This document shows positions 43,593 to 52,277 of a stretch of 64,000 bases of DNA, piece by piece. The position numbers and the translations under genes were made by a program. Location: positions 1 to 64,000 of the forward strand of contig NZ_VHIN01000021.1 of the NCBI RefSeq assembly GCF_009805585.1, given 5' to 3'. Every line of letters starts with the position of its first letter. The stretch's first letter is position 1. The notes below the pieces were generated by a model. The model did not search any database and was not told the DNA's origin. It saw only the letters and a program-made list of their open reading frames with translations. This DNA is from Glutamicibacter sp. JC586 (lineage in GTDB: Bacteria > Actinomycetota > Actinomycetes > Actinomycetales > Micrococcaceae).

Positions 43593-44288
43593 ATGCATCA
43601 GAGTTCCGGTAGCACTTCTGCAAATATTTCTGAAGTGCTATACCAAGAGATTATTAGCGGCAAGTATAAGCCCGGCATGATGCTCCCTTCCCAGCGGGAT
43701 CTTGCAAGTCAGTTTGAGGCTTCAATGGCCAGTGAGCGTACAGCCTTAAGCTCTTTAGCTGGGGTTGGTTTGTTTCAGACAAAGCCAGGCAAAGGGTCGT
43801 TGGTACTGAGTGTGAGTACCGGTAAGTCACATTTTGATGGTTGGCTCGGTGCTGCTTAATCTCCTCAAGAGATGCTGGTATCTATTGGATACGCGATTGA
43901 TACTAGAGTGCTAGTACATCGAATGCGTTGCCGAGGGAATTTTCGGCGAAGCCAAAAACGGATTATCCAGGCCGTTGATCGAATGGCTGAGTCCGCACAT
44001 AGTCTTGAAGCTTTTGAACAAGCCGATGTTGAGTTTCATTTGGCCTTGGCGACGGCAGCTAATAACAGTGTTAACTTAAGGATTTTCCAGGCAGTACGTA
44101 CGCCGGTACACAAGACTCTTCGTGTAACAAATCGCGGGTATTTGAAGGGTCATGGAGACCTGTCCGAACCCATTCTGAACCATAAAAAGTTGGTTGACTT
44201 CGCTTTATCCGGCGATGCGAAAGTAGCGATAGAGGTACTAGAGAACATGATTAAACGTTCCCGGGCTAGAGTCCTCAACAACATGTAA
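43593..44288 (+). pseudogene. GntR (FadR subfamily) regulator, broken
   Basis: The N-terminal part (M-H-Q-S-S-G) has the GntR winged helix: L-Y-Q-E-I-I-S-G-K-Y-K-P-G-M-M-L-P-S-Q-R-D-L-A and L-F-Q-T-K-P-G-K-G-S. A TAA at 43857-43859 stops it, but the same frame continues with an FCD-like domain (A-D-V-E-F-H-L-A-L-A-T-A-A-N-N, H-K-K-L-V-D-F-A-L-S-G-D-A). The stretch just after the stop (about 43900-43960) fits the family poorly, hinting at further small frame changes. A GntR regulator destroyed at the border between the plasmid and the catabolic island. Confidence 0.72.
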
Positions 44289-44307
44289 ACGAGACGTGCA
44301 ACTGTGA

Positions 44308-44383
44308 CGTCTCACCAGTGAGACGACAAACAAGGGTGATCTTGAAACGAATTTCTATCGTTTCAAGCCCACTCTTGTTTGTC
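44308..44383. repeat. Nested inverted repeats, probable terminator
   Basis: First CGTCTCAC / GTGAGACG (44308-44325), then a long nested structure: outer arms 44325-44338 and 44370-44383 (one mismatch) enclosing CTTGAAACGA / TCGTTTCAAG (44341-44350, 44358-44367). It lies in the convergent gap between the GntR pseudogene and the SDR fragment and may act as a bidirectional terminator. Confidence 0.6.
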
Positions 44384-44386
44384 CTG

Positions 44387-44590
44387 CTAGATGCTTGGTA
44401 CGTATCTGTCATCGACCCGAATTACCGAACCTGTGACATATGAGGATTGGTTGCTGGACAGGAAAGCAACCACACTTGCATATTCCTCAGGAGTCCCATA
44501 GCGAGCCATAGGGATTTGTTCGTGGCTTTCGGCTGTGACGTTTTGAACGCTCTTGGATTCGCGCTCCGCCTTCTTCACACCCCAACTGAG
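44387..44590 (-). pseudogene. C-terminal fragment of a short-chain dehydrogenase
   Basis: About 65 residues on the minus strand match the end of classical SDRs: H-E-Q-I-P-M-A-R-Y-G-T-P-E-E-Y-A, V-A-F-L-S-S-N-Q-S-S-Y-V-T-G-S-V-I-R-V-D, with D-R in place of the usual G-G. The catalytic and NAD-binding parts are missing, and upstream sequence is unrelated, next to the LysR start. A deletion remnant. Confidence 0.7.
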
Positions 44591-44661
44591 CGAAAGCTTC
44601 CGCTGGGCACTTATCGGCAAACGCTGTTCCCCGCGGGACATTTGGAACATAAGATTAAATT

Positions 44662-45630
44662 ATGACGCTGACGCAACTCGAAGCATTTCTATGCGCTTCT
44701 GAACTGGGGACTTTCACGGCCGCAGCCGCCCACCTGGATATGAGCCAACCAGCGATTTCAGACCTCATCCGCAGGCTTGAACAGGAACTCAAAGCCCCAC
44801 TGTTCCATCGAGGTTCTCGTTCTCTGGTGTTGACCGCTGCCGGCGAGCAGCTTCTGCCACATGCGCGACAATCGGTAGCCTCCGCTGCGCAAGGGCGAGA
44901 AGCGGTCCTGTCGCAGATGAGTTTGGCCGGTGGAACAGCGACCTTCGGCCTCTTGCGAAACGCCGACTACTATCTCAAAACTGATCTGGCGATGAAGTTC
45001 CGGCGTCAGTACCCAAAGGTCAACATTCGTCTGGTCGGCCAAAACAGTTCCGAAACTGCGTCAGACGTAGCATCCGGAGTTCTGGAAGCCGGTCTGCTCA
45101 CCCTCCCAATTGATGATGAGGGACTCGAAATCCTGCCAATTGCCAGGGACGAGCTTCTGTGCGCCAGCGCCTCGAAACAACGAGTAAGCTCGGCTCGTGC
45201 ATTCGAGGATTTTTTGGCCACTGATCTGGTTTTGTACGATGCTCACTACCCGTCGACCGATCCCGTGCGACGCCAGCTAAATGAACAAGCCCAGTTGATT
45301 GGTAAGTCGGTCATGCCAGAAATCGAAGTTGAGTACCTCTCAACAGCGATTTCATTGGTTGCTGCGGGCTTCGGCGACACGATCTTATGCCAAGCCTCTG
45401 TTTCATCCCTAGATCAAGGTCTTGGAATTCACACGATTCCCTTTGAGACCCCAATTTTTGATGTGCTCGCGCTAGTCAAACGCACTGGAACTATACTCTC
45501 TCCCGCTACCCGTGAGTTGGCACGCCTGGCAGTTGACTCCTTAATGGAGCATCAAAAGGGCAAGGATGGAACGGCAGAAATTCTGGCTACAGAAAACCAA
45601 ATCGAGCGCTTCCTAGATGTCACCCTTTAA
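44662..45630 (+). CDS. LysR-family regulator 1 of the catabolic island
   Basis: A 322-residue protein. N-terminal HTH begins M-T-L-T-Q-L-E-A-F-L and includes G-T-F-T-A-A-A-A-H-L-D-M-S-Q-P-A-I-S-D-L-I-R-R-L-E; the C-terminal part is a LysR substrate domain. It is clearly paralogous to the regulator at 52278 (same L-x-x-R-Y-P-K-V, V-R-L-V-G and D-A motifs). It converges with aspA across a strong terminator. LysR proteins respond to small molecules, typically pathway intermediates. Confidence 0.92.
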   Translation: MTLTQLEAFLCASELGTFTAAAAHLDMSQPAISDLIRRLEQELKAPLFHRGSRSLVLTAAGEQLLPHARQSVASAAQGREAVLSQMSLAGGTATFGLLRNADYYLKTDLAMKFRRQYPKVNIRLVGQNSSETASDVASGVLEAGLLTLPIDDEGLEILPIARDELLCASASKQRVSSARAFEDFLATDLVLYDAHYPSTDPVRRQLNEQAQLIGKSVMPEIEVEYLSTAISLVAAGFGDTILCQASVSSLDQGLGIHTIPFETPIFDVLALVKRTGTILSPATRELARLAVDSLMEHQKGKDGTAEILATENQIERFLDVTL

Positions 45631-45647
45631 CCTGTACAGTTAAATGC

Positions 45648-45684
45648 CACAGCATCCGGCCGAAATAATCGGCCGGATGCTGTG
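45648..45684. terminator. Strong bidirectional terminator
   Basis: A perfect 16-bp stem (arms 45648-45663 and 45669-45684, loop AATAA) between the convergent LysR gene and aspA. Confidence 0.8.
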
Positions 45685-45700
45685 ATGTCATTCGTGCTCG

Positions 45701-47086
45701 TTACCCGGGAATTGGGCTAAGCGCACGCTCTACAAAGTGGTCAACTTCTTCGCGTGTGAGCAGCCCCTGTTCCACAATCAGATCGGTCACCCGAGAATCG
45801 GTGGCCAACGCCTCGGCTGCGATGGCCGTGGACGTGGTGTAACCGAGTACCGGTGAAAAGACCGTCACCATGCCAATATTGGCTTCGGCCAGTTCCCTAA
45901 GCCGCTGTGGATGCGCCATAATTCCGCTCACGCAATCTACCGCCAAGGAATCAGCTGCTATTGCCAAATGCGTCAAGCCACGTAGCAAGCTGTAGGCGAT
46001 GATCGGCTCAAATGCGTTGAGCTGCAGTTGCCCTGCTTCGGCAGCCATGGAGATGGTCATGTCATTTCCGATAATGGAGAACGCCACCTGATTCACCATT
46101 TCGGGAATGACCGGGTTCACCTTACCGGGCATGATGCTGGATCCTGCTTGCATCGCCGGCAGGCTAATCTCACCAAAACCGGTTCGTGGTCCAGAGGACA
46201 GCAACCGTAAATCATTACAGACCTTGGAGAGCTTAATAGCAGTACGTTTCAGCGTCCCTGACATGAGTACAAAAGCACCACAGTCCTGGGTCGACTCGAT
46301 GAGATTAGGCGCGGTCAATAACGGAAGACCAGAAATTTTCCTCAAGTGTTCTCGCACTGCCGGAGCAAAATCTGGATGCGCGTTGATTCCCGTGCCGATA
46401 GCTGTTGCACCTAGATTAATCTCATGAAGATGCGCCAGCGCCTCGCGTAGCCGTGCGATATCTTCAAGAATCATGACCTGGTAGGCCCCAAACTCTTGGC
46501 CCATGGTCATCGGTACCGCGTCTTGCAGCTGGGTACGACCCACCTTCACCACGTCGGCGAATTCATCGGCTTTCACCTTGAATGCCGCTGCCAGCCGTTC
46601 CAAGGAATCAATCAAGAGGTGTGTCGTGTAGATCGTCGAGAGCTTCAGCGCCGTGGGATACACGTCGTTGGTCGACTGTCCTTGATTTACATGCTCGTTG
46701 GGGTGCAGCACCGAGTACTGTCCAAAACTGTGACCAAGATGCTCCAACGCGGCATTGGCAATAACCTCATTGGCATTCATATTGGTCGAGGTGCCAGCAC
46801 CACCCTGGATCAGACTCACCGGGAACTGGTCGTCCAGTTCCCCGTCAATCACTCGTTGGCAAGCAGCAGCGATGGGCGCAACCGTCGATTCGTCAAGCAC
46901 TCCCAAGTCTCGATTGGCCAGTGCGGCAGCCAACTTGACCTGGCCCAAAGCACGGACTAGTTCCCTGCTCTGACCCACCGTTTCAACGGGTAAAGGGAAG
47001 TTCTCGGTGGCACGTAGCGTGTGAATTCCCCAGTAGGCAGAGTCCGGGACCTCTCGTGTACCGAGCAGGTCATGCTCTTGGCGCAC
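45701..47086 (-). CDS. aspA: Aspartate ammonia-lyase
   Basis: A 461-residue member of the aspartase/fumarase superfamily. Motifs: E-H-D-L-L-G...Y-W-G-I-H-T-L-R-A, S-T-N-M-N-A-N-E-V, H-P-N-E-H-V-N-Q-G-Q-S-T-N-D-V and the flexible loop G-S-S-I-M-P-G-K-V-N-P-V with the catalytic Ser. G-I-H-T-L-R-A near the start favours aspartase over fumarase. I chose the GTG at 47086, whose first base is the last base of the hisD stop (TAG/GTG) and which has AAGGA upstream; an ATG at 47113 is possible. It deaminates aspartate to fumarate and ammonia. Tight coupling to a HisD-type dehydrogenase suggests it handles that enzyme's product. Confidence 0.9.
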   Translation of the reverse strand: MRQEHDLLGTREVPDSAYWGIHTLRATENFPLPVETVGQSRELVRALGQVKLAAALANRDLGVLDESTVAPIAAACQRVIDGELDDQFPVSLIQGGAGTSTNMNANEVIANAALEHLGHSFGQYSVLHPNEHVNQGQSTNDVYPTALKLSTIYTTHLLIDSLERLAAAFKVKADEFADVVKVGRTQLQDAVPMTMGQEFGAYQVMILEDIARLREALAHLHEINLGATAIGTGINAHPDFAPAVREHLRKISGLPLLTAPNLIESTQDCGAFVLMSGTLKRTAIKLSKVCNDLRLLSSGPRTGFGEISLPAMQAGSSIMPGKVNPVIPEMVNQVAFSIIGNDMTISMAAEAGQLQLNAFEPIIAYSLLRGLTHLAIAADSLAVDCVSGIMAHPQRLRELAEANIGMVTVFSPVLGYTTSTAIAAEALATDSRVTDLIVEQGLLTREEVDHFVERALSPIPG

Positions 47087-48399
47087 TATGCACGGTCCTT
47101 GGCTGCAGCCCACTCTGGCAGGGTGTCTGCTGCGCGAGCTGCGCGAGCGTCGCCGGAACGAGCGTGGCCTTCAAAGTTTTCAGCGCGAGCGGCACGCCCC
47201 AACAGCACACCAAGCTCAGCCGAGGCATCCAAGCTGGTCACTTCCTGATAGGTGACGGTCTTGAGGAACTTGCCGACCCACAGGCCGCCGGTGTAGCGAG
47301 CAGCGTGACGGGTAGGAAGCACGTGGTTGGTGCCGATGACCTTGTCGCCGTAGGAGACACAGGTGTTCTCGCCCAAGAAGAGGGCACCGTAGTTGGTGAG
47401 CTTCTCTAGGGCGTCGCGCAGGTCCTCGGTGAAGATCTGCACGTGCTCGCTGGCGAACTCATCGGAGATCTTGTAGGCCTCTGCAAGATCGTCGGCGACG
47501 ATGACCTGGCCGTGATCGCGCCATGCAGCTCCCGCGATTTCAGCGGTTGGTAGGTTCTTGAGCTGCTCGTCGATTTCGGCGAGAACTTCATGGCCAACTC
47601 GCTCGGAGGTGGTGACCAGGATTGCTGGTGAATCTGGCCCGTGCTCTGCCTGGCTGAGCAGGTCTACTGCGGTTAGGAATGGATCTGCCGAGTCATCGGT
47701 CAGGATTAGCACTTCGGTCGGACCTGCGAACAGGTCGATGCCCACTTCACCGAACAGCTGGCGCTTGGCTTCGGCAACAAAGGCGTTACCCGGGCCTACC
47801 AGAACGTCGACGCGGTCGATGCTTTCGGTTCCAACAGCCAGTGCTGCTACTGCCTGCACGCCGCCGAGCAGGTAGATCTCATCGGCACCGGCCAGGTGAA
47901 TCGCGGCGATCGATGCATCTGGAATCTTTCCGTCTGGCGCTGGGGTGGCAGCAGCAACGCGCTGAACACCGGCAACCTTGGCGGTCACGATGGTCATATG
48001 TGCTGAGGCCAGCAGCGGGTAACGGCCGCCAGGGATGTAGGCGCCAACGGAGTTCACTGGGATGTTCTTCTGGCCCAGGAAAACACCTGGCTGAACTTCA
48101 GCTTCAAAGTCGGTCAGCGACTCACGCTGAAGCTTTGCGAAGCGGCGCACGTTCTCCTGCGCGGTTTTGATGTCCTCGATGGTCTGCGCTGGAACGCGTG
48201 CGATCGCAGCGCTGATTTCTTCTTGGCTCAAGCGCAATGTGCCCGGAGTGAACTTGTCGAACTTTTGCGAGTATTCGCGCACGGCTTCGTCGCCACGCTC
48301 GCGAATGTCGGCAATGACCGAAGCGACAGTTTCACGCACCGAGTCCGAAGAAGTGGTTGCGATTACCTCGACCTGGGCGTTTTTAATGTTGGTAGCCAT
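47086..48399 (-). CDS. Histidinol dehydrogenase family enzyme 1
   Basis: A 437-residue HisD-family protein outside any histidine operon. Residues corresponding to the Zn ligands and bases of HisD are present: S-Q-A-E-H-G (Gln, His), A-S-E-H-V-Q (Glu-His base pair), Y-G-D-K-V-I-G-T-N-H-V-L-P-T (Asp) and E-G-H-A-R-S near the end (His). HisD makes a four-electron NAD-dependent oxidation of an amino alcohol to an amino acid; relatives oxidise other alcohols, e.g. sulfopropanediol (HpsN). Location with aspartase and a permease points to a catabolic amino-alcohol or hydroxy-amino-acid substrate. Substrate unknown. Confidence 0.88.
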   Translation of the reverse strand: MATNIKNAQVEVIATTSSDSVRETVASVIADIRERGDEAVREYSQKFDKFTPGTLRLSQEEISAAIARVPAQTIEDIKTAQENVRRFAKLQRESLTDFEAEVQPGVFLGQKNIPVNSVGAYIPGGRYPLLASAHMTIVTAKVAGVQRVAAATPAPDGKIPDASIAAIHLAGADEIYLLGGVQAVAALAVGTESIDRVDVLVGPGNAFVAEAKRQLFGEVGIDLFAGPTEVLILTDDSADPFLTAVDLLSQAEHGPDSPAILVTTSERVGHEVLAEIDEQLKNLPTAEIAGAAWRDHGQVIVADDLAEAYKISDEFASEHVQIFTEDLRDALEKLTNYGALFLGENTCVSYGDKVIGTNHVLPTRHAARYTGGLWVGKFLKTVTYQEVTSLDASAELGVLLGRAARAENFEGHARSGDARAARAADTLPEWAAAKDRA

Positions 48400-48465
48400 G
48401 GATGGTTCCTTTTCTTGCTCAGACCAGCTGGGCTGGTCAATGGTTTTGTAAAAATTCAGGGGTAG

Positions 48466-49929
48466 TTAGTTCGCTGAAACTGAAATTTTCGAACGACGCT
48501 GAACGATGAAGCCAGCGATGACAGCCAGCACGGTGACAACGGCGCTGGTCAGAATCTCCAGCAGTCGCTGCTCGCCGGCGAAGAACATGTACACCAGCAG
48601 TGCACTCAGCGCACAAATCACGATCCAGTTCACGACCGGGAAGCCCCACATACGGATGACTCCCGAGACCGTATGCACATCCACTCCGTGGGACAGCAGG
48701 ATCTTGCGGCTTCGTAGCTGTGATACCGCGATGACGATCCAGAACAAGATGGCCAGAGCACCGGTGGAGTTGACCAAGAAGGTGAAGACATAATCTGGTG
48801 CGGTGTAGTTCAAGACCACGCAGATCAGTCCTAGGAGTACCGAGAACCATATGGCCGCCGCCGGCGCTCCACGTTTGGAGACCTTGGCCAAAATTGCCGG
48901 TCCCTCCTTGCGTGCGGATAAAGAGAAGGCCATACGCGAGGAGGTGTAGAGCGAAGCGTTGAGCGTGGAGAGAATTGCGGTCAGAACGATGGCATCCATC
49001 ACGGTGCCAGCCCAACCAATACCTGCAACATTCAACGCAGTGACAAATGGGCTGGTTCCCGAGGTGAATGAATCCCACGGAACCACTATCAGCAACACGA
49101 TCATTGAGCCGATGTAGAACAGTAAGATACGGGTAACAACCGAATTGACCGCCTTGCGGACCGCCTGTTGCGGGTGCTCAGATTCACCGGCGGCAATCGT
49201 CGCCACTTCGGCTCCGAACATCGAGAAAACCACAGGAAGCAGAGCGGCCAGCAAACCGCTGATACCAAAGGGAAGGAATCCTCCGTGACCTTCGCCGCGA
49301 ATGTTTCCTAGGGTGGCAGAGTCATTCGGGATGATATGGAAGATCAACATCAACCCCACCATAAGGAAGACCACAATAGCGGCGATCTTGATGGAGGAGA
49401 GCCAGAATTCCAGCTCGCCGAAGGACCTAACCGAGGCAAGATTGATCCCGAGGAAAACGAGAGTGACGACCAGCGCAGCTACCCACTGAGGGAAATCCGG
49501 TAGCCAGGTGGAGATGATGTTGGCTGCTGCCGTTGCCTCGATACCGACGACGACTCCCCAGTACCACCAGTACAACCAACCCACCGAGGTACCTGCCCAA
49601 CGGCCAATAAAACGGCCCGCGTAGGCGGAGAACGATCCGGTTTCAGGTGAAACTGATGCCATTTCACCCAACATGCGCATCACCAGAACGACCAGCACAC
49701 CCGCCACGAGATAGGTCAAGATAACGCCGGGGCCCGCAGAGAGAATGGCGGTGCTAGAAGCCACCAATAGACCTGCTCCAATGACTCCGCCCAAAGCGAT
49801 CATCGAAAGATGCCGTGGCTTGAGAGTATGTGCCAGACCATTGGACCGGGGGTGCTTGTGTCCTTCGATTTCGGTGGTCACCTGACGGCTCCCGCGCTGA
49901 GATTCATCCCAGTCTTGTTGCTGTGTCAT
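48466..49929 (-). CDS. Amino acid permease, APC superfamily
   Basis: A 487-residue protein with twelve predicted membrane segments. The start R-H-L-S-M-I-A-L-G-G-V-I-G-A-G-L-L and the E-x-A-S/S-P-E-T-G-S-F-S pattern are typical of the AAT/GABA-permease group. The first 35 residues are polar and cytoplasmic. It lies 66 bp upstream of the HisD-1 gene in the same direction, so permease-hisD-aspA form one operon. Predicted import of an amino acid or amine that this pathway degrades. Confidence 0.9.
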   Translation of the reverse strand: MTQQQDWDESQRGSRQVTTEIEGHKHPRSNGLAHTLKPRHLSMIALGGVIGAGLLVASSTAILSAGPGVILTYLVAGVLVVLVMRMLGEMASVSPETGSFSAYAGRFIGRWAGTSVGWLYWWYWGVVVGIEATAAANIISTWLPDFPQWVAALVVTLVFLGINLASVRSFGELEFWLSSIKIAAIVVFLMVGLMLIFHIIPNDSATLGNIRGEGHGGFLPFGISGLLAALLPVVFSMFGAEVATIAAGESEHPQQAVRKAVNSVVTRILLFYIGSMIVLLIVVPWDSFTSGTSPFVTALNVAGIGWAGTVMDAIVLTAILSTLNASLYTSSRMAFSLSARKEGPAILAKVSKRGAPAAAIWFSVLLGLICVVLNYTAPDYVFTFLVNSTGALAILFWIVIAVSQLRSRKILLSHGVDVHTVSGVIRMWGFPVVNWIVICALSALLVYMFFAGEQRLLEILTSAVVTVLAVIAGFIVQRRSKISVSAN

Positions 49930-50080
49930 TTTTGCTCCATCTTCGGTATCGCAGATCTGTGCCCTTGTGTGGCAGACAAATTATTCGGCGCCGGCAACTA
50001 CGATGTGGCACTGAACACTTTTTGAAGTGTACAGATTTGCACTTACATAAGACAACGGACAGTTATCTTAGAAAAGGCAT

Positions 50081-50102
50081 AAGTTAAACTTATGTTTAAC
50101 TT
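50081..50102. promoter_or_regulatory. Inverted repeat operator upstream of the permease operon
   Basis: A perfect 9-bp inverted repeat (AAGTTAAAC / GTTTAACTT, 4-bp centre) about 150 bp before the permease start; a second overlapping dyad CATAAGT / ACTTATG covers 50078-50094. It is probably an operator for one of the nearby LysR regulators or for the lost GntR protein. The rest of 49930-50393 holds no recognisable gene. Confidence 0.5.
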
Positions 50103-50326
50103 TATGCATCATTTTCCGCTCTTACTGCTCAAGACCCTGATCGCCCACCTCCGGCCATCCAGCGATTTTGCTTATAATTGATGGTTTATGTTGCAGTAGA
50201 TCGCCACGCATTTTGCTTGGAAAATATCAGCCGAACGACGGTCTTCTGGACTCTGCAGAGACTTGAATTTTTCTTGCGTAACCTCCAGGGCAAAGAAAAG
50301 AGCGCCCACTATGGAGGCTCAGATCG

Positions 50327-50347
50327 TCCACTGAGATAAACAGTGGA
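50327..50347. terminator. Small hairpin after the Cys-rich peptide gene
   Basis: A 7-bp stem (TCCACTG / CAGTGGA, loop AGATAAA) 47 bp downstream of the small peptide gene on the minus strand. Weak terminator candidate. Confidence 0.35.
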
Positions 50348-50393
50348 AGCGTAATCAGATTAATTAAGACATGCAACGGACTGTTGCTAAGAA

Positions 50394-50513
50394 CTAGTCG
50401 CTTTCCGGACCGGTGCAGAAATGACAGTCATCGTCACAGACGATAACTTCCTCATGCTGCGACGCATCATCTGAGCGCGACTCGATGGTCTGCACTGCGT
50501 TTAAAGAGGACAT
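50394..50513 (-). CDS. Tiny acidic Cys-rich peptide
   Basis: A 39-residue frame from the ATG at 50513, with a strong SD (AGGAG, 7 bp spacing). The N-terminal half is polar (MSSLNAVQTIESRSDD), and the last 15 residues contain three Cys among acidic residues: V-C-D-D-D-C-H-F-C-T-G-P-E-S-D. It lies 199 bp downstream of HisD-2 in the same direction and 580 bp before the permease operon. The leader-plus-Cys-core layout resembles a ribosomally made, modified peptide precursor, but no modifying enzyme is seen; a metal-binding mini-protein is an alternative. Confidence 0.55.
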   Translation of the reverse strand: MSSLNAVQTIESRSDDASQHEEVIVCDDDCHFCTGPESD

Positions 50514-50711
50514 AAGATACTCCTAGAAATTCGGAATTCGACGGCGCCTTAGCTCAGGCGCGTGTTTCTGCGTCCGATCGCGAATAAAATAACAACTCAC
50601 AGGCGGTCGGATGCTCCTGCTAAAATCGGCTAATAAAACCAACAGGCAAGCCAAGTGATCCGCAGGAGGCACAAATCCAAAGCTTGCCCGTTGGCAACTC
50701 AAGCCGCTCAA

Positions 50712-52031
50712 TTAGCTATTGAATCGGTCCAAACGCAGGGTAGCGGTCGCACGGTGCGCCTCCATACCTTCAAACTCGGAGATTGAGGCAACATAGTTGG
50801 CCAGGCGAGGGGTGGCTTCCTTCTCCACACGCTGGAACGTCAATGGCTTCAAGAAGCGCGACACCGACAAGCCAGCTGATGACTTAGCACCGCGACCGGT
50901 TGGAAGGACATGGTTGGTGCCCGAAATTCCCTTATCCGAGTAGGCAACGGTGGACCATGCACCCAGGAAAATGGAACCGTAGTTTTTCAGATTGTCGTGG
51001 TACCACGCGTCATCTGAGGTCTGGATTTCCAGGTGCTCCGGGGCCAACATATCCATGATCTCAGCTGCGGTTTCGCGATTCTCGGCCAGATATACGGTGC
51101 CGTAATCACGCCATGCTGGGCCTGCGATGTTGCGGGTCGCCAGCGTCTCTAGCTGTTTCTCGATCTGCTTGATGACTGCTTCGCCAAAGGTGCGATCGGT
51201 GGTGACCAGCGATGCCGGGGACAGAACTCCGTGCTCGGCCTGACCAAGCAGGTCGGCTGCAACCAGTTCTGGGTCGGCGGTTTCATCAGCGATGACTGCA
51301 ACTTCGGATGGACCGGCTAACAGGTCGATACCAACGCGACCGAAGAGCTGACGCTTAGCCTCGGTGACATAGGCATTGCCTGCGCCTACCAAGATATCGG
51401 CAGGTTGCTCCCCGAGCAGGCCAAAGGCCATAGCGGCCAAGGCCTGGACACCGCCTACAGCGAAAGCACGGTCAACGCCGGACAGGTACGCAGAGTGCAG
51501 AACTGCCGGGTGACCACCGGTTGGGCTGGTTGGAGGAGTACATGCGATCACCGTTGGTACGCCGGCAGCCTTCGCGACACCCACCGTCATGAATGCGCTG
51601 GCCAAGATCGGGAACTGACCTGCAGGCAGGTATGCTCCCACGCGTGGAACCGGGGTGTAACGCTGTCCAGCGAAGACGCCGGGAAGAATCTCGGTCTCAA
51701 AGTCGGTCAGGTGCTCTCGCTGTTCAACAGCGAACAACCGAGTTCGCTCTGCACCCGCGGCCAACGCCTCGCGCAGCTGAGGAGAAAGCTCATCGCCAGT
51801 CTTCGCAAGCTGTGCCTGGCTGATTTCGATATCTTTCCCCTCCCACCCATCTAGCTTCTGCGAATACTTGATTACGGCATCGATGCCGTTCTTTTCAATG
51901 TCGCTGAGCATTGCTGAAACCGTTTCGATCACGGCTGGCAGACGTTGGGCAGGAACGCCACCAACCTCTGGAGTCTTGAGAGCTTCGAATTTTCCGTTGA
52001 TGAATGCCTTGTCGGCTTCGTTGATTTGCAT
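50712..52031 (-). CDS. Histidinol dehydrogenase family enzyme 2
   Basis: A 439-residue HisD paralogue from the ATG at 52031 (an in-frame GTG lies 36 bp upstream). It keeps the family residues: G-Q-A-E-H-G, A-P-E-H-L-E-I, Y-S-D-K-G-I-S-G-T-N-H-V-L-P-T, and E-A-H-R-A-T near the C-terminus. It differs widely from HisD-1, so the two likely act on different steps or stereoisomers. It is divergent from LysR-2, its probable regulator. Confidence 0.88.
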   Translation of the reverse strand: MQINEADKAFINGKFEALKTPEVGGVPAQRLPAVIETVSAMLSDIEKNGIDAVIKYSQKLDGWEGKDIEISQAQLAKTGDELSPQLREALAAGAERTRLFAVEQREHLTDFETEILPGVFAGQRYTPVPRVGAYLPAGQFPILASAFMTVGVAKAAGVPTVIACTPPTSPTGGHPAVLHSAYLSGVDRAFAVGGVQALAAMAFGLLGEQPADILVGAGNAYVTEAKRQLFGRVGIDLLAGPSEVAVIADETADPELVAADLLGQAEHGVLSPASLVTTDRTFGEAVIKQIEKQLETLATRNIAGPAWRDYGTVYLAENRETAAEIMDMLAPEHLEIQTSDDAWYHDNLKNYGSIFLGAWSTVAYSDKGISGTNHVLPTGRGAKSSAGLSVSRFLKPLTFQRVEKEATPRLANYVASISEFEGMEAHRATATLRLDRFNS

Positions 52032-52277
52032 GGCACTAACGCTAAGGAAGACTCGACAATCGCACAACCCGATATTTCACTATAGAAACCATCGGGTGAA
52101 ACGATGGAAATTCAACCTTCATCGACCCATGAACCGCTCAAATTTGCGGGAAAATCAAGTCAGTTAACCTCAATTAGACCATGTCCCAGCTCACTACAAA
52201 TGCGGTCTTTTGGCGATTGCTTCATCAAAAACTTTTCTCATCAACAGAAAGTTGAGCCTCTGTCATAGACTTTTGCC

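Noticed and set aside
50523-50711. 62-codon minus-strand frame after HisD-2
   Set aside because: No SD and unlikely composition; the 39-residue frame at 50394 is the better candidate.
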